Numbered from the stretch's first letter, positions 1 through 11,677 are shown. The stretch is DNA of 17,475 nt from JBBCJT01 sp037190665 (GCA_037190665.1 JBBCJT010000251.1:1-17475); one strand, 5' to 3'. Numbers and translations are program-made. The notes: generated by a model from the sequence alone, not told the origin.

Positions 1-1640
<1,640 letters not shown>

Positions 1641-1699
1641 GATCGTTCTCCCCCTGGGGGCCCGCGCGTTCTGCGGCGCTGGGCGTTGCGTACCGGCTA

Positions 1700-2197
1700 C
1701 TACTCGGCGGCCTGCGCGACCTGCTTGCCGTGCATCAACGGCCAGGCGGCCGCGATCGCCTTGACGATGTTGTGGTAGCCGGTGCAACGACAGAGGTTGC
1801 CTTCGAGGCCTTCGCGGATCTGCTGCTCGGTCAGCCCCTCAGGATGCGTCTGCACGAGATCGATCGCCGACATCACCATGCCGGGGGTACAGAACCCGCA
1901 CTGCAGCGCGTGATGTTCGCGGAACATCTCCTGCATCGGATGCAGCGTGCCGTCCGCCGCGGCGAGGCCCTCGATCGTCGTCACCTTGGTACCATCGGCC
2001 TGCGCCGCAAGCATGGTGCAGGACTTCACCGAATGGCCGTCGACATGCACCACGCAGGCACCGCACTGGCTGGTGTCGCAGCCCACATGCGTGCCGGTCA
2101 GTCCCAGTTTCTCGCGCAGCAGCTCGACGAGAAGGGTGCGCCCCTCGATCTCGACTGAATGCGCCTTGCCATTCACCGTCAGGGATACCTGCGGCAT
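1700..2197 (-). CDS. [2Fe-2S] small subunit of a molybdenum hydroxylase (CoxS/XdhC-like)
   Basis: Electron-transfer subunit of the enzyme encoded by the next gene. It has 165 residues, the usual length for CoxS-type proteins. The N-terminal plant-ferredoxin-like domain carries Cys40, Cys45, Cys48 and Cys60 (CDTSQCGAC then C). The C-terminal helical domain carries Cys100, Cys103, Cys136 and Cys138 (CGFC and CRC), so both [2Fe-2S] clusters have all eight ligands. The start is supported by a strong GGGGGAG ribosome site about 5 nt upstream and by N-terminal alignment with the family (VSLTVNGKAHSVEI). The order small-then-large subunit without a flavin subunit between them differs from the classic coxMSL order. 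The gene lies 116 bp downstream of the dpp ATPase genes on the same strand. A candidate terminator lies between, so expression may be independent. Ends TAG. Confidence 0.95.
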   Translation of the reverse strand: MPQVSLTVNGKAHSVEIEGRTLLVELLREKLGLTGTHVGCDTSQCGACVVHVDGHSVKSCTMLAAQADGTKVTTIEGLAAADGTLHPMQEMFREHHALQCGFCTPGMVMSAIDLVQTHPEGLTEQQIREGLEGNLCRCTGYHNIVKAIAAAWPLMHGKQVAQAAE

Positions 2198-2313
2198 CGC
2201 TCCCCCCGTCCGAGTTGATGTTCCGCCACCTCATGCCGTGGGCGCGGAACCCGAACGGGGAGTGTGAGGCGACGGCGGCGAGATGGTCAAGCCGCCGTCC
2301 CGTGACGACGCCG
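2198..2313. other. Spacer between dppF and the [2Fe-2S] subunit gene
   Basis: No gene fits in these 116 bases. Besides the candidate terminator at 2271-2299 there is a second imperfect stem: GTTCCGC at 2220-2226 pairs with GCGGAAC at 2244-2250, with an inner CAC/GTG pairing. It would lie in the 5' untranslated part of the molybdenum hydroxylase transcript, about 22 nt before the start codon. I could not identify a clear -35/-10 pair. Confidence 0.4.
2271..2299 (-). terminator. Candidate hairpin terminator after dppF
   Basis: Perfect 9-bp GC-rich inverted repeat GACGGCGGC / GCCGCCGTC (2271-2279 and 2291-2299) with an 11-nt loop. It begins 14 nt after the dppF stop codon in the direction of transcription. 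There is no uridine tract after it, so it may act only as a pause, an mRNA 3'-end stabiliser or a Rho-assisted site. Position and symmetry are seen; function is inferred. Confidence 0.4.
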
Positions 2314-4321
<2,008 letters not shown>

Positions 4322-4322
<1 letters not shown>

Positions 4323-5230
4323 CAGATGCGCTTCGCCATGCGCGGATCGAGCGCGTCGCGCAGACCGTCACCCAGCAGGTTCACCGCCAGCACCGTGATG
4401 GACAGGAACACGGCGGGGAAGAAGACGATGTACGGCTTCACCTGCCACAGAGCCCGGCCTTCGGCCATGATGTTGCCCCAGGACGGGATGATCGGCGGCG
4501 TGCCGGCCCCGATGAAGGACAGGATGCTCTCGGCGAGCATGGCGGCGGCGCAGATGAACGTCGCCTGCACCGTCATCGGCGCCAGCGTGTTCGGCAGGAT
4601 GTGCTTCCAGATGATCTTGGGCGTGCGGGTACCCGCCGCGACCGCCGCCTCGACATAGGGCTGCTCGCGCAGCGACAGCACCACGCCGCGGACCAGACGC
4701 GAGACGCGCGGCACCTCGACGACGGTGATGGCCAGGATCACGTTGCCGACGGACCCGCGGGTCAGCGCCATCAGCGCGATGGCCAGCAGGATGCCGGGGA
4801 TCGACATCAGGCCGTCCATCACGCGCATGATGATGCTGTCGGCCCAGCGGACGAACCCCGAGATCAGGCCGATGGCGAGCCCGATCACCGAGGAGAAGAA
4901 CGCCACCGCGACGCCAACGATCAGCGACACCCGCGCGCCGTAGATCACGCGCGAGTACACGTCGCGGCCCAGCATGTCGGTGCCGAACCAGTACTGCGCG
5001 GATGGTTCGCGCGTGCGCCGCGCCGGCGCGAGCGCGGTGGGGTCCACCGTGCCCAGGAACGGCGCGAACACCGCGATGAACACCATGATGGACACCAGCA
5101 CCCCGCCGATCACGATGGTCGGGTGGCGGACGACGAAGGTCATCACGCGGCCACGCTGCTTCGGCGTCGGCAGGACGTCGGGCAGCGGCTTCGCCGCGGC
5201 AGCGCCGGGCGGAACGGTTGTCGCGCTCAA
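4322..5230 (-). CDS. dppC: Dipeptide/oligopeptide ABC transporter permease, DppC type (TTG start)
   Basis: Inner-membrane permease subunit, 302 residues. A cytoplasmic N-terminal segment of about 30 residues precedes the first membrane helix (IVIGGVLVSIMVFIAVFAPF). The short OppC-like N-terminal domain and about five further helices follow. The cytoplasmic EAA coupling loop is visible as YVEAAVAAGTRTPKIIWKHI, which docks the ATPases. The most likely start is a TTG at 5228-5230 whose TTGA overlaps the dppB TGA stop; a GAGGATC ribosome site lies about 8 nt upstream. The next in-frame ATG would begin at residue 30 just before the first helix and lacks the coupling arrangement. Context is the second gene of dppBCDF. 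Confidence 0.94.
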
Positions 5231-6168
5231 TAGCTGATCCTCGGATCGAAGAGGGTGTACATGAGATCCACGCAGAGGTTCACCAGCACGTAGACGAAGC
5301 TGAACATCAGGATCACCCCCTGGATCACGGGGTAGTCGCGGCGCAGGATCGCATCGACGGTCAGGCGTCCCAGCCCGGGGATCGCGAACACGCTTTCGGT
5401 GACGACGGCGCCGCCGATCAGCAGCGCGACACCGATGCCGATCACGGTGACGATCGGCACGGCGGCGTTCTTCAGCGCGTGCACGAACAGCACGGTGCGC
5501 TGGCCCACGCCCTTTGACTTGGCGGTGCGCACATAGTCCTGCGCCAGCACCTCCAGCATGGTCGCGCGCGTGATGCGGGCGATCAGCGCGATGTACACGC
5601 CACCCAGCGCGATCGTGGGCAGGATCAGGTTACTGAGCCACGGCCAGAAACCCTGCGCGAACGGCGTGTACCCCTGCACCGGAAGCCAGTCGAGTTCCAG
5701 CGCGAAGATGTAGGCGAGCAGGTAGCCGACGACGAAGACGGGGACCGAGAAGCCGAGCACCGCGAAGGTCATAATCGCGCTGTCGATCCAGGTCCCCTGC
5801 TTCCATGCGGCGAGCACGCCCAGCGGCACCGCGGTCAGCACCGACACGAGCACCGTGAGCACGGTCAACGAGAGGGTCGGCTCGATACGCTGGGCGATCA
5901 TCAGCGTGACCGGCAGGTTGGTGAAGATCGACTTGCCAAGGTCGAGATTCACGATGTCCCACAGCCAGCCGCCGAAGCGCACCAGATAGGGCCTGTCGAG
6001 GCCGAGCGAGATCCGGATGCGCTCCACATCCTGCGGCGTCGCCTGGTCGCCGGCGATCACCGCCGCCGGGTCACCGGGCGCGATGTAGAGCAGACTGAAT
6101 ACAAACAGCGCCACGATCATCATGACCGGGATCGTGGCCAGTATACGCCGGACGATATAGGCTAACAT
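5227..6168 (-). CDS. dppB: Dipeptide/oligopeptide ABC transporter permease, DppB type
   Basis: First permease subunit of the importer, 313 residues. It starts with the typical MLAYIVRRILATIPVMM and first helix, and a GDPA-containing periplasmic segment follows. Several hydrophobic helices lie between about residues 95 and 290. The EAA coupling loop reads DYVRTAKSKGVGQRTVLFVH, and the protein ends in the family-typical LFDPRISY. The ATG is supported by an AAGGAG ribosome site (6180-6185) 11 nt upstream. Its start lies only 28 bp after the terminal stop of a decayed solute-binding protein gene. This suggests the original operon ran from the receptors straight into the permease, and that dppBCDF may still depend on transcription from the receptor genes. 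Confidence 0.95.
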   Translation of the reverse strand: MLAYIVRRILATIPVMMIVALFVFSLLYIAPGDPAAVIAGDQATPQDVERIRISLGLDRPYLVRFGGWLWDIVNLDLGKSIFTNLPVTLMIAQRIEPTLSLTVLTVLVSVLTAVPLGVLAAWKQGTWIDSAIMTFAVLGFSVPVFVVGYLLAYIFALELDWLPVQGYTPFAQGFWPWLSNLILPTIALGGVYIALIARITRATMLEVLAQDYVRTAKSKGVGQRTVLFVHALKNAAVPIVTVIGIGVALLIGGAVVTESVFAIPGLGRLTVDAILRRDYPVIQGVILMFSFVYVLVNLCVDLMYTLFDPRISY

Positions 6169-6196
6169 CCGCGTCCGCTCTCCTTACCCTAACCGT

Positions 6197-6758
6197 TCAT
6201 CTCTTTGACACATCCCAGAACACCGGGAAGGGCCCCTTTGACAATGCCCGATAGCCTCCGCCGCCACGGTGGTGGCCCATGGCGAAGCTCATCGGCACGA
6301 AAGTCACGCATTCCGTCCACTCACGGTTGACGGCGGTGAAGACCGCCTTCTCCGATGCCGCGTCCGGTGCGTCGAATCATTTCTCGCCCACCGCCTCGAT
6401 CCTCGACGAATCGGGCCGGACCCCGGCGCCCGTGATGCGCAGGGGTATGGAGGCCGACGGTGAATCCGTCAGGGTCGGTCGCCCGCAAGAACGAAGGGCG
6501 TTCATCTCTGTCCGCGTCCCCCATGTTTGTTTGCCGGCCTGACGCGCCGTCGTTCGGACAGTGTGGCGCTTTTGTGGCGAGGCGTCACGCCCCCGCCGGG
6601 GGTCGCGGCGGGATGATTCCGCTGAGATCATGGTGAACATCCGCACGTCCTGCCCGTCCCGCCGGCGGGCAGCCGCGGGCCGGGGCCTGCGCCAGCCCGG
6701 GAATCGCCGGCGCAGCGGCAGACGCCGCGAGGGAAGCCGCCAATATCCATCGTGAATG
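6197..6758 (-). pseudogene. Decayed fourth solute-binding protein gene (N- and C-terminal remnants)
   Basis: The gap between the third receptor gene and dppB is not empty. In one minus frame, 6197-6376 encodes FDAPDAASEK..., ending SKGPFPVFWDVSKR and a stop. This matches the C-terminal end of the neighbouring receptors (FDAPDLAAQK ... LKGAPVMFWNVRR in the gene ending at 10054). Immediately upstream in the same frame are PLRITGAG and RPDSSRIEAVGEK, matching the GNGAQ and WPDAPRIEALRDT segments. A TGA (6377-6379) stands where the paralogues have a conserved Trp before FDAP. The start side (about 6585-6758) encodes a signal-peptide-like RWILAASLAASAAAPAIPG followed by LAQ, then ADVHHDLSGI. That resembles the start of a mature binding protein but has no start codon in frame. 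About 1 kb of the middle is missing and 6458-6584 is not recognisable. The C-terminal homology is strong; the N-terminal part is less certain. Confidence 0.72.
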
Positions 6759-6781
6759 CCCCGGAAAGTCTTCTGCGTTGG

Positions 6782-6808
6782 GCGCAGCAGACCATGGGCC
6801 TGCTGCGC
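6782..6808 (-). terminator. Candidate hairpin terminator after the third binding-protein gene
   Basis: Perfect 9-bp inverted repeat GCGCAGCAG / CTGCTGCGC with a 9-nt loop, 28 nt beyond the stop codon at 6837-6839. On the minus strand it is followed by CCAACGCAGAAGAC, not a uridine tract, so it may attenuate rather than stop transcription. If efficient, dppBCDF would need its own promoter within the pseudogene region; none is obvious. Confidence 0.4.
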
Positions 6809-6836
6809 TGCACAAGTAACTTCGGAACCGGCGGGG

Positions 6837-8411
6837 TCAGGACTTCCCGATGTTCCAGAAGGAGGTGATGAAGTTCTTCGTCACCCCCGTCACGTTCGAC
6901 CGCCACACCGAGGGCTGCCAGTAGTAGCCCAGCGGAATGTACGGCACGACATCGAAGGCGCGGGTCTGGATGGCCTGCGCCAGCTTCACCTGCTCGGGCC
7001 CGTCGGCATCGAACCATTCGAGGCGCAGCTTCTCGATCTCCTCGTCGGTCGGCCAGCCGAACCAGGCGTTCAGCCCGTTGGTGCGGGTGAACTGGTTGAG
7101 CGCGGGGTTGATCAGCGCGCCACCGCCGCCGGTGGTGTGGAACACGCTCCACCCGCCCTTCTCCACCGGCTCGCGGCTCGCGCGCCGCTGCACCACCGTG
7201 CCCCAGTCGGCGGCGACGATCTCCAGGTTGAACCCCATCCGCTGGAGCAGGTCGGCGGTGACGAGGGACAGCGCATTGATCTGCGGATAATCGGACGGCG
7301 TGATCAGCACCGTCCGCTCGCCGTTATAGCCCGCCGCCTTCAGCGCCTGCCGCGCGCGGTCCATGTTGCGCTGCTGCAGCGCCTCCTGCCCGCCCATCAC
7401 GGACACCGGCGTGCCGCAGGTGAAGAAGGACGGGCACTCGCCCCAGCCGGCCGGATCGTCGCCGGCGACGGCGCGCAGGTAGTCGCGCTGGTCCGCCGCG
7501 ATCATCACCGCCTGCCGCACCGCCTTGTTGTTGAATGGCGGGTGCAGGTGGTTGAAGCGGCAGAACCCGTAGAAGCCGTTCGCCAGCCGCTGCTGCACGA
7601 CGACGTTGCGGTTGCGCCGCAGCGTGGGCAGCAGGTCGTGCAGCGGGTATTCCCAGTAATCGTGCTCGCCGTTCGCGATCGCCGCGGCCGCGGTGGACGG
7701 ATCGGGGATGATCGTCCACTCGACGCGGTCGACCATCGCCTGCTTGCGCCCGGCCGTCGCACTCGGCGCCTCATCGCGCGGGACGTAGCCGGCGAACTTC
7801 GTCCAGACCGCAAGCTGGCCGGGATTCCACTCCTCCCGCACGAAGCGGAACGGGCCGGAGCCGATCGGCTCCCGAATCTGCTGGAACGGATCGGTGGCCG
7901 CGATCCGCGCCGGCATGATGAACAGCGGCGAGACCTCGGGCTTGGCAAGCGCGTCGAGCAGCGACGGGAACGGCCTCTTCAGCCGGAAGCGGAAGCGCTT
8001 GTCATCCAGCGCCGCCACCTCGTCGAGCCGCTCGGCCAGCGTCTGGCCGATCGTGTCGCGCGCCATCCAGCGCTTGATCGAGGCGACGCAATCCTCGGCG
8101 CGCACCGGTTCGTTGTCGTGGAATTTCAGCCCGTCGCGCAGCGTGAAGGTCCAGGACTTGCCGTCGTCCTCCTGCGTCCAGCCGGCGACCATCTGCGGCT
8201 GCGGCGCCATCTGCTCGTCCACGCCGACGAGCTGGTCATAGACCATGGCCGCGTGGTTGCGGGTGACCACCGCGGTGGTCCACACCGGATCGAGGCTGGT
8301 GAGGTTCGCCTGCGGGATGACGCGCAGCGTGCGTGCCGCGGCACCCTGCGCAAACGCCGGCAGCGGCAGCGCGACGGCACCGGCCGCCGCAAGGAGATGA
8401 CGTCGCTTCAT
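6837..8411 (-). CDS. Family-5 extracellular solute-binding protein (ABC importer receptor), third of array
   Basis: Periplasmic receptor of the DppA/OppA-like SBP_bac_5 family, 524 residues. The N-terminus MKRRHLLAAAGAVALPLPAFA has a twin arginine, a hydrophobic stretch and an AFA-Q cleavage site, suggesting Tat export. Mature landmarks are LTSLDPVWTT near residue 37, LRDGLKFHD, GSGPFRF, then ADWGTVVQRRASREP and NAWFGWPT in the C-terminal third. The start is the ATG whose ATGA overlaps the stop of the preceding receptor gene, with GAGG about 6 nt upstream. The open frame extends far upstream to 9293, but that part overlaps the neighbour and is not homologous. It is the most divergent of the three paralogues in the substrate-facing middle and end (GGGGALINPALNQF). 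Peptide, nickel, opine or other organic cargo cannot be told apart from sequence alone. Confidence 0.93.
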   Translation of the reverse strand: MKRRHLLAAAGAVALPLPAFAQGAAARTLRVIPQANLTSLDPVWTTAVVTRNHAAMVYDQLVGVDEQMAPQPQMVAGWTQEDDGKSWTFTLRDGLKFHDNEPVRAEDCVASIKRWMARDTIGQTLAERLDEVAALDDKRFRFRLKRPFPSLLDALAKPEVSPLFIMPARIAATDPFQQIREPIGSGPFRFVREEWNPGQLAVWTKFAGYVPRDEAPSATAGRKQAMVDRVEWTIIPDPSTAAAAIANGEHDYWEYPLHDLLPTLRRNRNVVVQQRLANGFYGFCRFNHLHPPFNNKAVRQAVMIAADQRDYLRAVAGDDPAGWGECPSFFTCGTPVSVMGGQEALQQRNMDRARQALKAAGYNGERTVLITPSDYPQINALSLVTADLLQRMGFNLEIVAADWGTVVQRRASREPVEKGGWSVFHTTGGGGALINPALNQFTRTNGLNAWFGWPTDEEIEKLRLEWFDADGPEQVKLAQAIQTRAFDVVPYIPLGYYWQPSVWRSNVTGVTKNFITSFWNIGKS

Positions 8412-9988
8412 ACCCGCCTCACGTTCCACATGATCGCAAACCCCTTCACCCGGTCGCGCAGGTTGGCGCGGTGCGCCGTGTTTGTCAGGTAGGCGCCGAC
8501 CGGGATGTAGGGCACCTCGTCCATGATCGTGCGCTGGATCTCCACGCAGAGCCGCTTCTGCTCGGCGGCATCGGACGCCTCGAACCACGCGTCGCGCAGT
8601 TCCTCGAGCTTCGGGATGGTGGGCCAGCCGAACCATGCGTTCGCGCCGTTGCCGCGCACCAGGTAGTGCGCCGCCGGATCGGCGAAATCGAAGGACGGGA
8701 AGGTCGTCAGCACCACGCTCCAGCCGCCCTTGTCGAGCGGTTCGCGGCTCGCGCGCCGCTGCACCACCGTGCCCCAGTCCGCGGTCACGGCGTCCATGTT
8801 GAATCCCAGCCGGCGGAACATGTCCACCGCCACCTGGCTGATCGCGGCCGGGGCCAGGATGTCCGTCGGCACCAGGATGCGCATGAGCTGGTTGGTGTAG
8901 CCGGCTTCCTTCATCAGCGCCTTCGCGCGCTCGACGCTGCGCGGCCCCTGCAGCGGGCCGAGCGCCTCCGTCGTCGCCATCGGGAAGCCGGGGGTGAACA
9001 CGCCGACATCGGCCTTCCATCCCGAAGGATCGGGGCCAACGATCGAGATCATGTAATCCTCCTGGCTCACCGCCGGCAGGATCGCGCGCCGCAATGCCTT
9101 GTTGTCGAACGGCGAGTGCAGCCAGTTGAAGCGCAGGATGCCGATCGACCCCTTCGGGTCCACCACGTCGATGGTGATGTTGCGGTCGCGCTTGAGAAGC
9201 TGCTGGATCTCCGGCGGCGGCTGCTCGTACCAGTCGATCTCCCCGGTCTGCAGTGCCGCTGCAGCGGTCGCCGCGTCCGGCAGGATCAGCCATTCGCTGC
9301 GGTCGAAATGCACGAGCTTCGGGCCTGCCGTCAGGCTCGGCGTGCCGACCGGGGTCGGCCGGTAGTCGCCGAAACGCTCATAGACGATGCGGCTGCCGGA
9401 CAGGTACTCGTCCGCCTTGAACTTCCACGGGCCGGACCCCGTGGCCTCGCGGATCTGCTGGAACGGATCGGTCTGCGCGACGCGTTCCGGCATGATGAAG
9501 GGCACGGGCGAGCCGGCGGTGCCGATCGCGTGCAGCAGCAGCGGGAACGGCCGCTTGAGCCGGAAGACGATCTTCCGGTCGCCATCGGCGGACAGCTCGT
9601 CCAGCACCGGCTCCAGCTTGCCGCCCCACGGGCTGCGCTTCATCCAGCGCTTGAGACTCTGCACGCAGTCCGCCGCGCGGACCGGCTCGCCGTCGTGGAA
9701 CTTGAGCCCCGAGCGGAGCGTGATGACCCAGCGCTTGCCGTCGTCCTCGACCACATGGCCTTCGGCCATCTGCGGCTGCGGCTGCAGTTCCTCGTCCGAG
9801 CCGTAGAGCACGTCATAGACCATGTAGCCGTGATTGCGGGCGATGGTCTGCGTGGTCCAGATCGGGTCGAGCGTGCTGACATTGGCCTGGGGCGCGAATT
9901 TCAGCACGCGGCTCCCTTGGGCGGCGGCGATCGACGGCGCGGCGAGAACAGCCCCGCCGGCAGCCAGCAAACCTCTGCGCTTGATCAT
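8408..9988 (-). CDS. Family-5 extracellular solute-binding protein (ABC importer receptor), second of array
   Basis: Periplasmic receptor paralogous to both flanking genes, 526 residues. MIKRRGLLAAGGAVLAAPSI then AAA-Q is a Tat-like signal with cleavage predicted after residue 23. Typical SBP_bac_5 landmarks follow: STLDPIWTTQ, FHDGEPVRAADC, MPERVAQTDPFQQI, GSGPWKF, ADWGTVVQRRASREP and NAWFGWPT. It ends PYIPVGAYLTN...IMWNVRRV. The start ATG (9986-9988) has GGGAGA 9 nt upstream, and alignment with the other signal peptides supports it; the longer open frame to 10669 does not. It lies 65 bp after the first receptor gene, with a hairpin in that gap, and its stop overlaps the third receptor gene by 4 bases. 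Cargo unknown. Confidence 0.93.
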   Translation of the reverse strand: MIKRRGLLAAGGAVLAAPSIAAAQGSRVLKFAPQANVSTLDPIWTTQTIARNHGYMVYDVLYGSDEELQPQPQMAEGHVVEDDGKRWVITLRSGLKFHDGEPVRAADCVQSLKRWMKRSPWGGKLEPVLDELSADGDRKIVFRLKRPFPLLLHAIGTAGSPVPFIMPERVAQTDPFQQIREATGSGPWKFKADEYLSGSRIVYERFGDYRPTPVGTPSLTAGPKLVHFDRSEWLILPDAATAAAALQTGEIDWYEQPPPEIQQLLKRDRNITIDVVDPKGSIGILRFNWLHSPFDNKALRRAILPAVSQEDYMISIVGPDPSGWKADVGVFTPGFPMATTEALGPLQGPRSVERAKALMKEAGYTNQLMRILVPTDILAPAAISQVAVDMFRRLGFNMDAVTADWGTVVQRRASREPLDKGGWSVVLTTFPSFDFADPAAHYLVRGNGANAWFGWPTIPKLEELRDAWFEASDAAEQKRLCVEIQRTIMDEVPYIPVGAYLTNTAHRANLRDRVKGFAIMWNVRRV

Positions 9989-10053
9989 CTTTATGGTTCT
10001 CCCAACGTGAAGCGTGCGGGCGGCCCTGTCTCCGCCCGTAGCGGCGGCGCCGG
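9989..10053 (-). other. Hairpin in the gap between the first and second receptor genes
   Basis: CGGGCGG (10017-10023) pairs with CCGCCCG (10032-10038) around an 8-nt loop, and flanking T-A and G-U pairs extend the stem to 9 bp. It starts 15 nt after the stop of the first receptor gene and precedes the ribosome site of the second. Such intra-operon stems often mark an mRNA processing or stabilising point that lets a receptor be made in excess. That role is inference. Confidence 0.45.
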
Positions 10054-11652
10054 TTAGGTCCGGCGCACGTTCCAGAACATCACTGGCGCACCCTTGAGTA
10101 TGCCGCTGAGGTTGCGGCGATAGGCGGTCGGCTGGAAATACTGGCCGATCGGGATGTAGGGCACGTCCTCCCAGACCTGGAGCTGGATGTCGTCGCAGAC
10201 CTTCTTCTGCGCGGCGAGGTCGGGCGCATCGAACCAGGTGTCGCGCAGCGCCTCGATCCGCGGCGCGTCGGGCCAGCCGAACCACGCCTGCGCGCCATTG
10301 CCGCGGATCGACTGGTGGCCTGCCGGGTTGAGCATGTCCACACCGTTCCAGCCGGTGCAGAAGATCGACCAGCCGCCCTTGTCCACCGGCTCCTTGCTGG
10401 CGCGGCGCTGCACCACCGTGCCCCAGTCGGTAGCGACGTATTCCACGTCCATGCCGATGCGGCGCAGCACGTCGTTGGTGACTTCGGCCATCGGCTTCAG
10501 CACCGGGAAGTCCGTCGCGGCGAGCAGCACGATCTTCTCGCCGTTGTAGCCGGCGGCCTCCACGCGCTTCTTCGCCTCGTCGATGTTGCGCGGGCCGTTC
10601 AGCACGTCCATGCCGGCATCGGAGGCGAGCGGCGTGTTGGGCGTGAACACGCCCACGCCCTTGCGCCACAGGCTCTCATCCGTGCCCATCACGGCGGTCA
10701 TGAAATCGGCCTGGTTGATCGCGGGCAGAAGCGCGCGGCGCATCGCGGGCTTGGAGAACACGCCGACCAGGCTGTTGAAGCGGATGATGCCGATATTGCC
10801 GAGCGGCTCGACCTGCTCGACCACCACGTTGCGGTTGCGCCGCAGCGCCGGCAGCAGGTCGGAGATCGGCTGCTCCCACCAGTCCATCTCGCCGTTGATC
10901 AGCGCGCCATTCGCCGCCGCGCCGTCCGGGATCACGTGCCACTCGATCCGGTCGAACTGCACGACCTTGCCGCCGGCCATGTGCGACGGCGCTTCCTGCC
11001 GCGGCACGTAGCCCTCGAACTTGTCGTAGACGAAGCGGCTGCCGGAGATCATCTCGTCGCGGCGGAAACGGAACGGGCCGCTGCCGACGATGTCGTCCGG
11101 CGAGATCTGGGTGAACGCATCGGTGTTCGCCACCCGCTCCGGCATCATGAAGGGGGCGGGCGTGGCGGGCTTGCCGAGCGCATAGGGCAGCAGCGGGAAG
11201 GGCTTCGTCAGCCGGATCTCGAAGCGGCGGTCATCCAGCACCTTCAGCGTCTCGCCCTCGCTGGCGAGCGACATCATCCGCTGGCCCAGCGCGTCGCGCT
11301 TCGCCCAGCGGCGGATGGAAGCGACGCAGTCCGCCGCGCGCACGGGCGCGCCGTCGTGCCAGCGCAGCCCATCGCGCAGGGTGAAGGTCCAGTGCAGCCT
11401 GTCGTCCGAGAGCTGGTGGCCTTCCAGCATCTGCGGCCGCGGCTCGAACTGGTCGTCCACGCCGTACAGCGTGTCCCACACCATCAGCGCGTGGTTGCGG
11501 GTGACGTAGGCGGTGGTCCAGATCGGATCCAGCGCGGTCAGGTTCGATTGCGGGATGAATTTCAGCACCCGTCCGGCCTGCGCGCGGGCGATGGCGGGTA
11601 TGGCGAGTGCGGCGGACGTGGCCGCCATCAATGTGCGACGCGACAAACTCAT
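10054..11652 (-). CDS. Family-5 extracellular solute-binding protein (ABC importer receptor), first of array
   Basis: Periplasmic receptor, 532 residues. The N-terminus contains SRRTLMA at residues 4-10, the best twin-arginine motif of the three. An alanine-rich hydrophobic stretch follows, with ARA-Q cleavage after residue 24. Landmarks: TALDPIWTTAY (39-49), LRDGLRWHDG (92-101), VGSGPFRFRRDE (189-200), TDWGTVVQRRASKEP (408-422), AWFGWPDAPRIE (456-467), FDAPDLAAQKK (474-484) and MFWNVRRT at the end. The ATG at 11650-11652 has GGGGGAGAG about 7 nt upstream and sits 25 bp after the aldehyde dehydrogenase stop, so the two genes are almost certainly one transcript. It is the closest relative of the pseudogene remnant at 6197-6458. 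Cargo unknown. Confidence 0.94.
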   Translation of the reverse strand: MSLSRRTLMAATSAALAIPAIARAQAGRVLKFIPQSNLTALDPIWTTAYVTRNHALMVWDTLYGVDDQFEPRPQMLEGHQLSDDRLHWTFTLRDGLRWHDGAPVRAADCVASIRRWAKRDALGQRMMSLASEGETLKVLDDRRFEIRLTKPFPLLPYALGKPATPAPFMMPERVANTDAFTQISPDDIVGSGPFRFRRDEMISGSRFVYDKFEGYVPRQEAPSHMAGGKVVQFDRIEWHVIPDGAAANGALINGEMDWWEQPISDLLPALRRNRNVVVEQVEPLGNIGIIRFNSLVGVFSKPAMRRALLPAINQADFMTAVMGTDESLWRKGVGVFTPNTPLASDAGMDVLNGPRNIDEAKKRVEAAGYNGEKIVLLAATDFPVLKPMAEVTNDVLRRIGMDVEYVATDWGTVVQRRASKEPVDKGGWSIFCTGWNGVDMLNPAGHQSIRGNGAQAWFGWPDAPRIEALRDTWFDAPDLAAQKKVCDDIQLQVWEDVPYIPIGQYFQPTAYRRNLSGILKGAPVMFWNVRRT

Positions 11653-11677
11653 TGGGTCTCTCCCCCCGGAGATGCGA

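Noticed and set aside
6203..6243. Direct repeat CTTTGACA (6203-6210 and 6236-6243), looking like two perfect -35 boxes
   Set aside because: No -10 follows at proper spacing on the plus strand, and on the minus strand both copies encode Ser-Lys in the pseudogene tail.
6650..6672. Stem CTGCCCG / CGGGCAG
   Set aside because: Lies inside the decayed receptor start and in GC-rich DNA; no positional reason to call it a terminator or operator.
6756..8492. Long plus-strand open frames opposite the receptor genes (also 8333-10057, 10315-11715, 11513-13255, 39-1778 and others)
   Set aside because: They are Arg/Ala/Gly/His-rich shadows of firmly identified minus-strand genes, caused by high GC; no ribosome sites or family motifs.
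6837..9293. Apparent 818-residue receptor (and 753-residue form of the second receptor)
   Set aside because: Extensions lie over the neighbouring receptor gene in a different frame; signal peptides and ribosome sites place the starts at 8411 and 9988.
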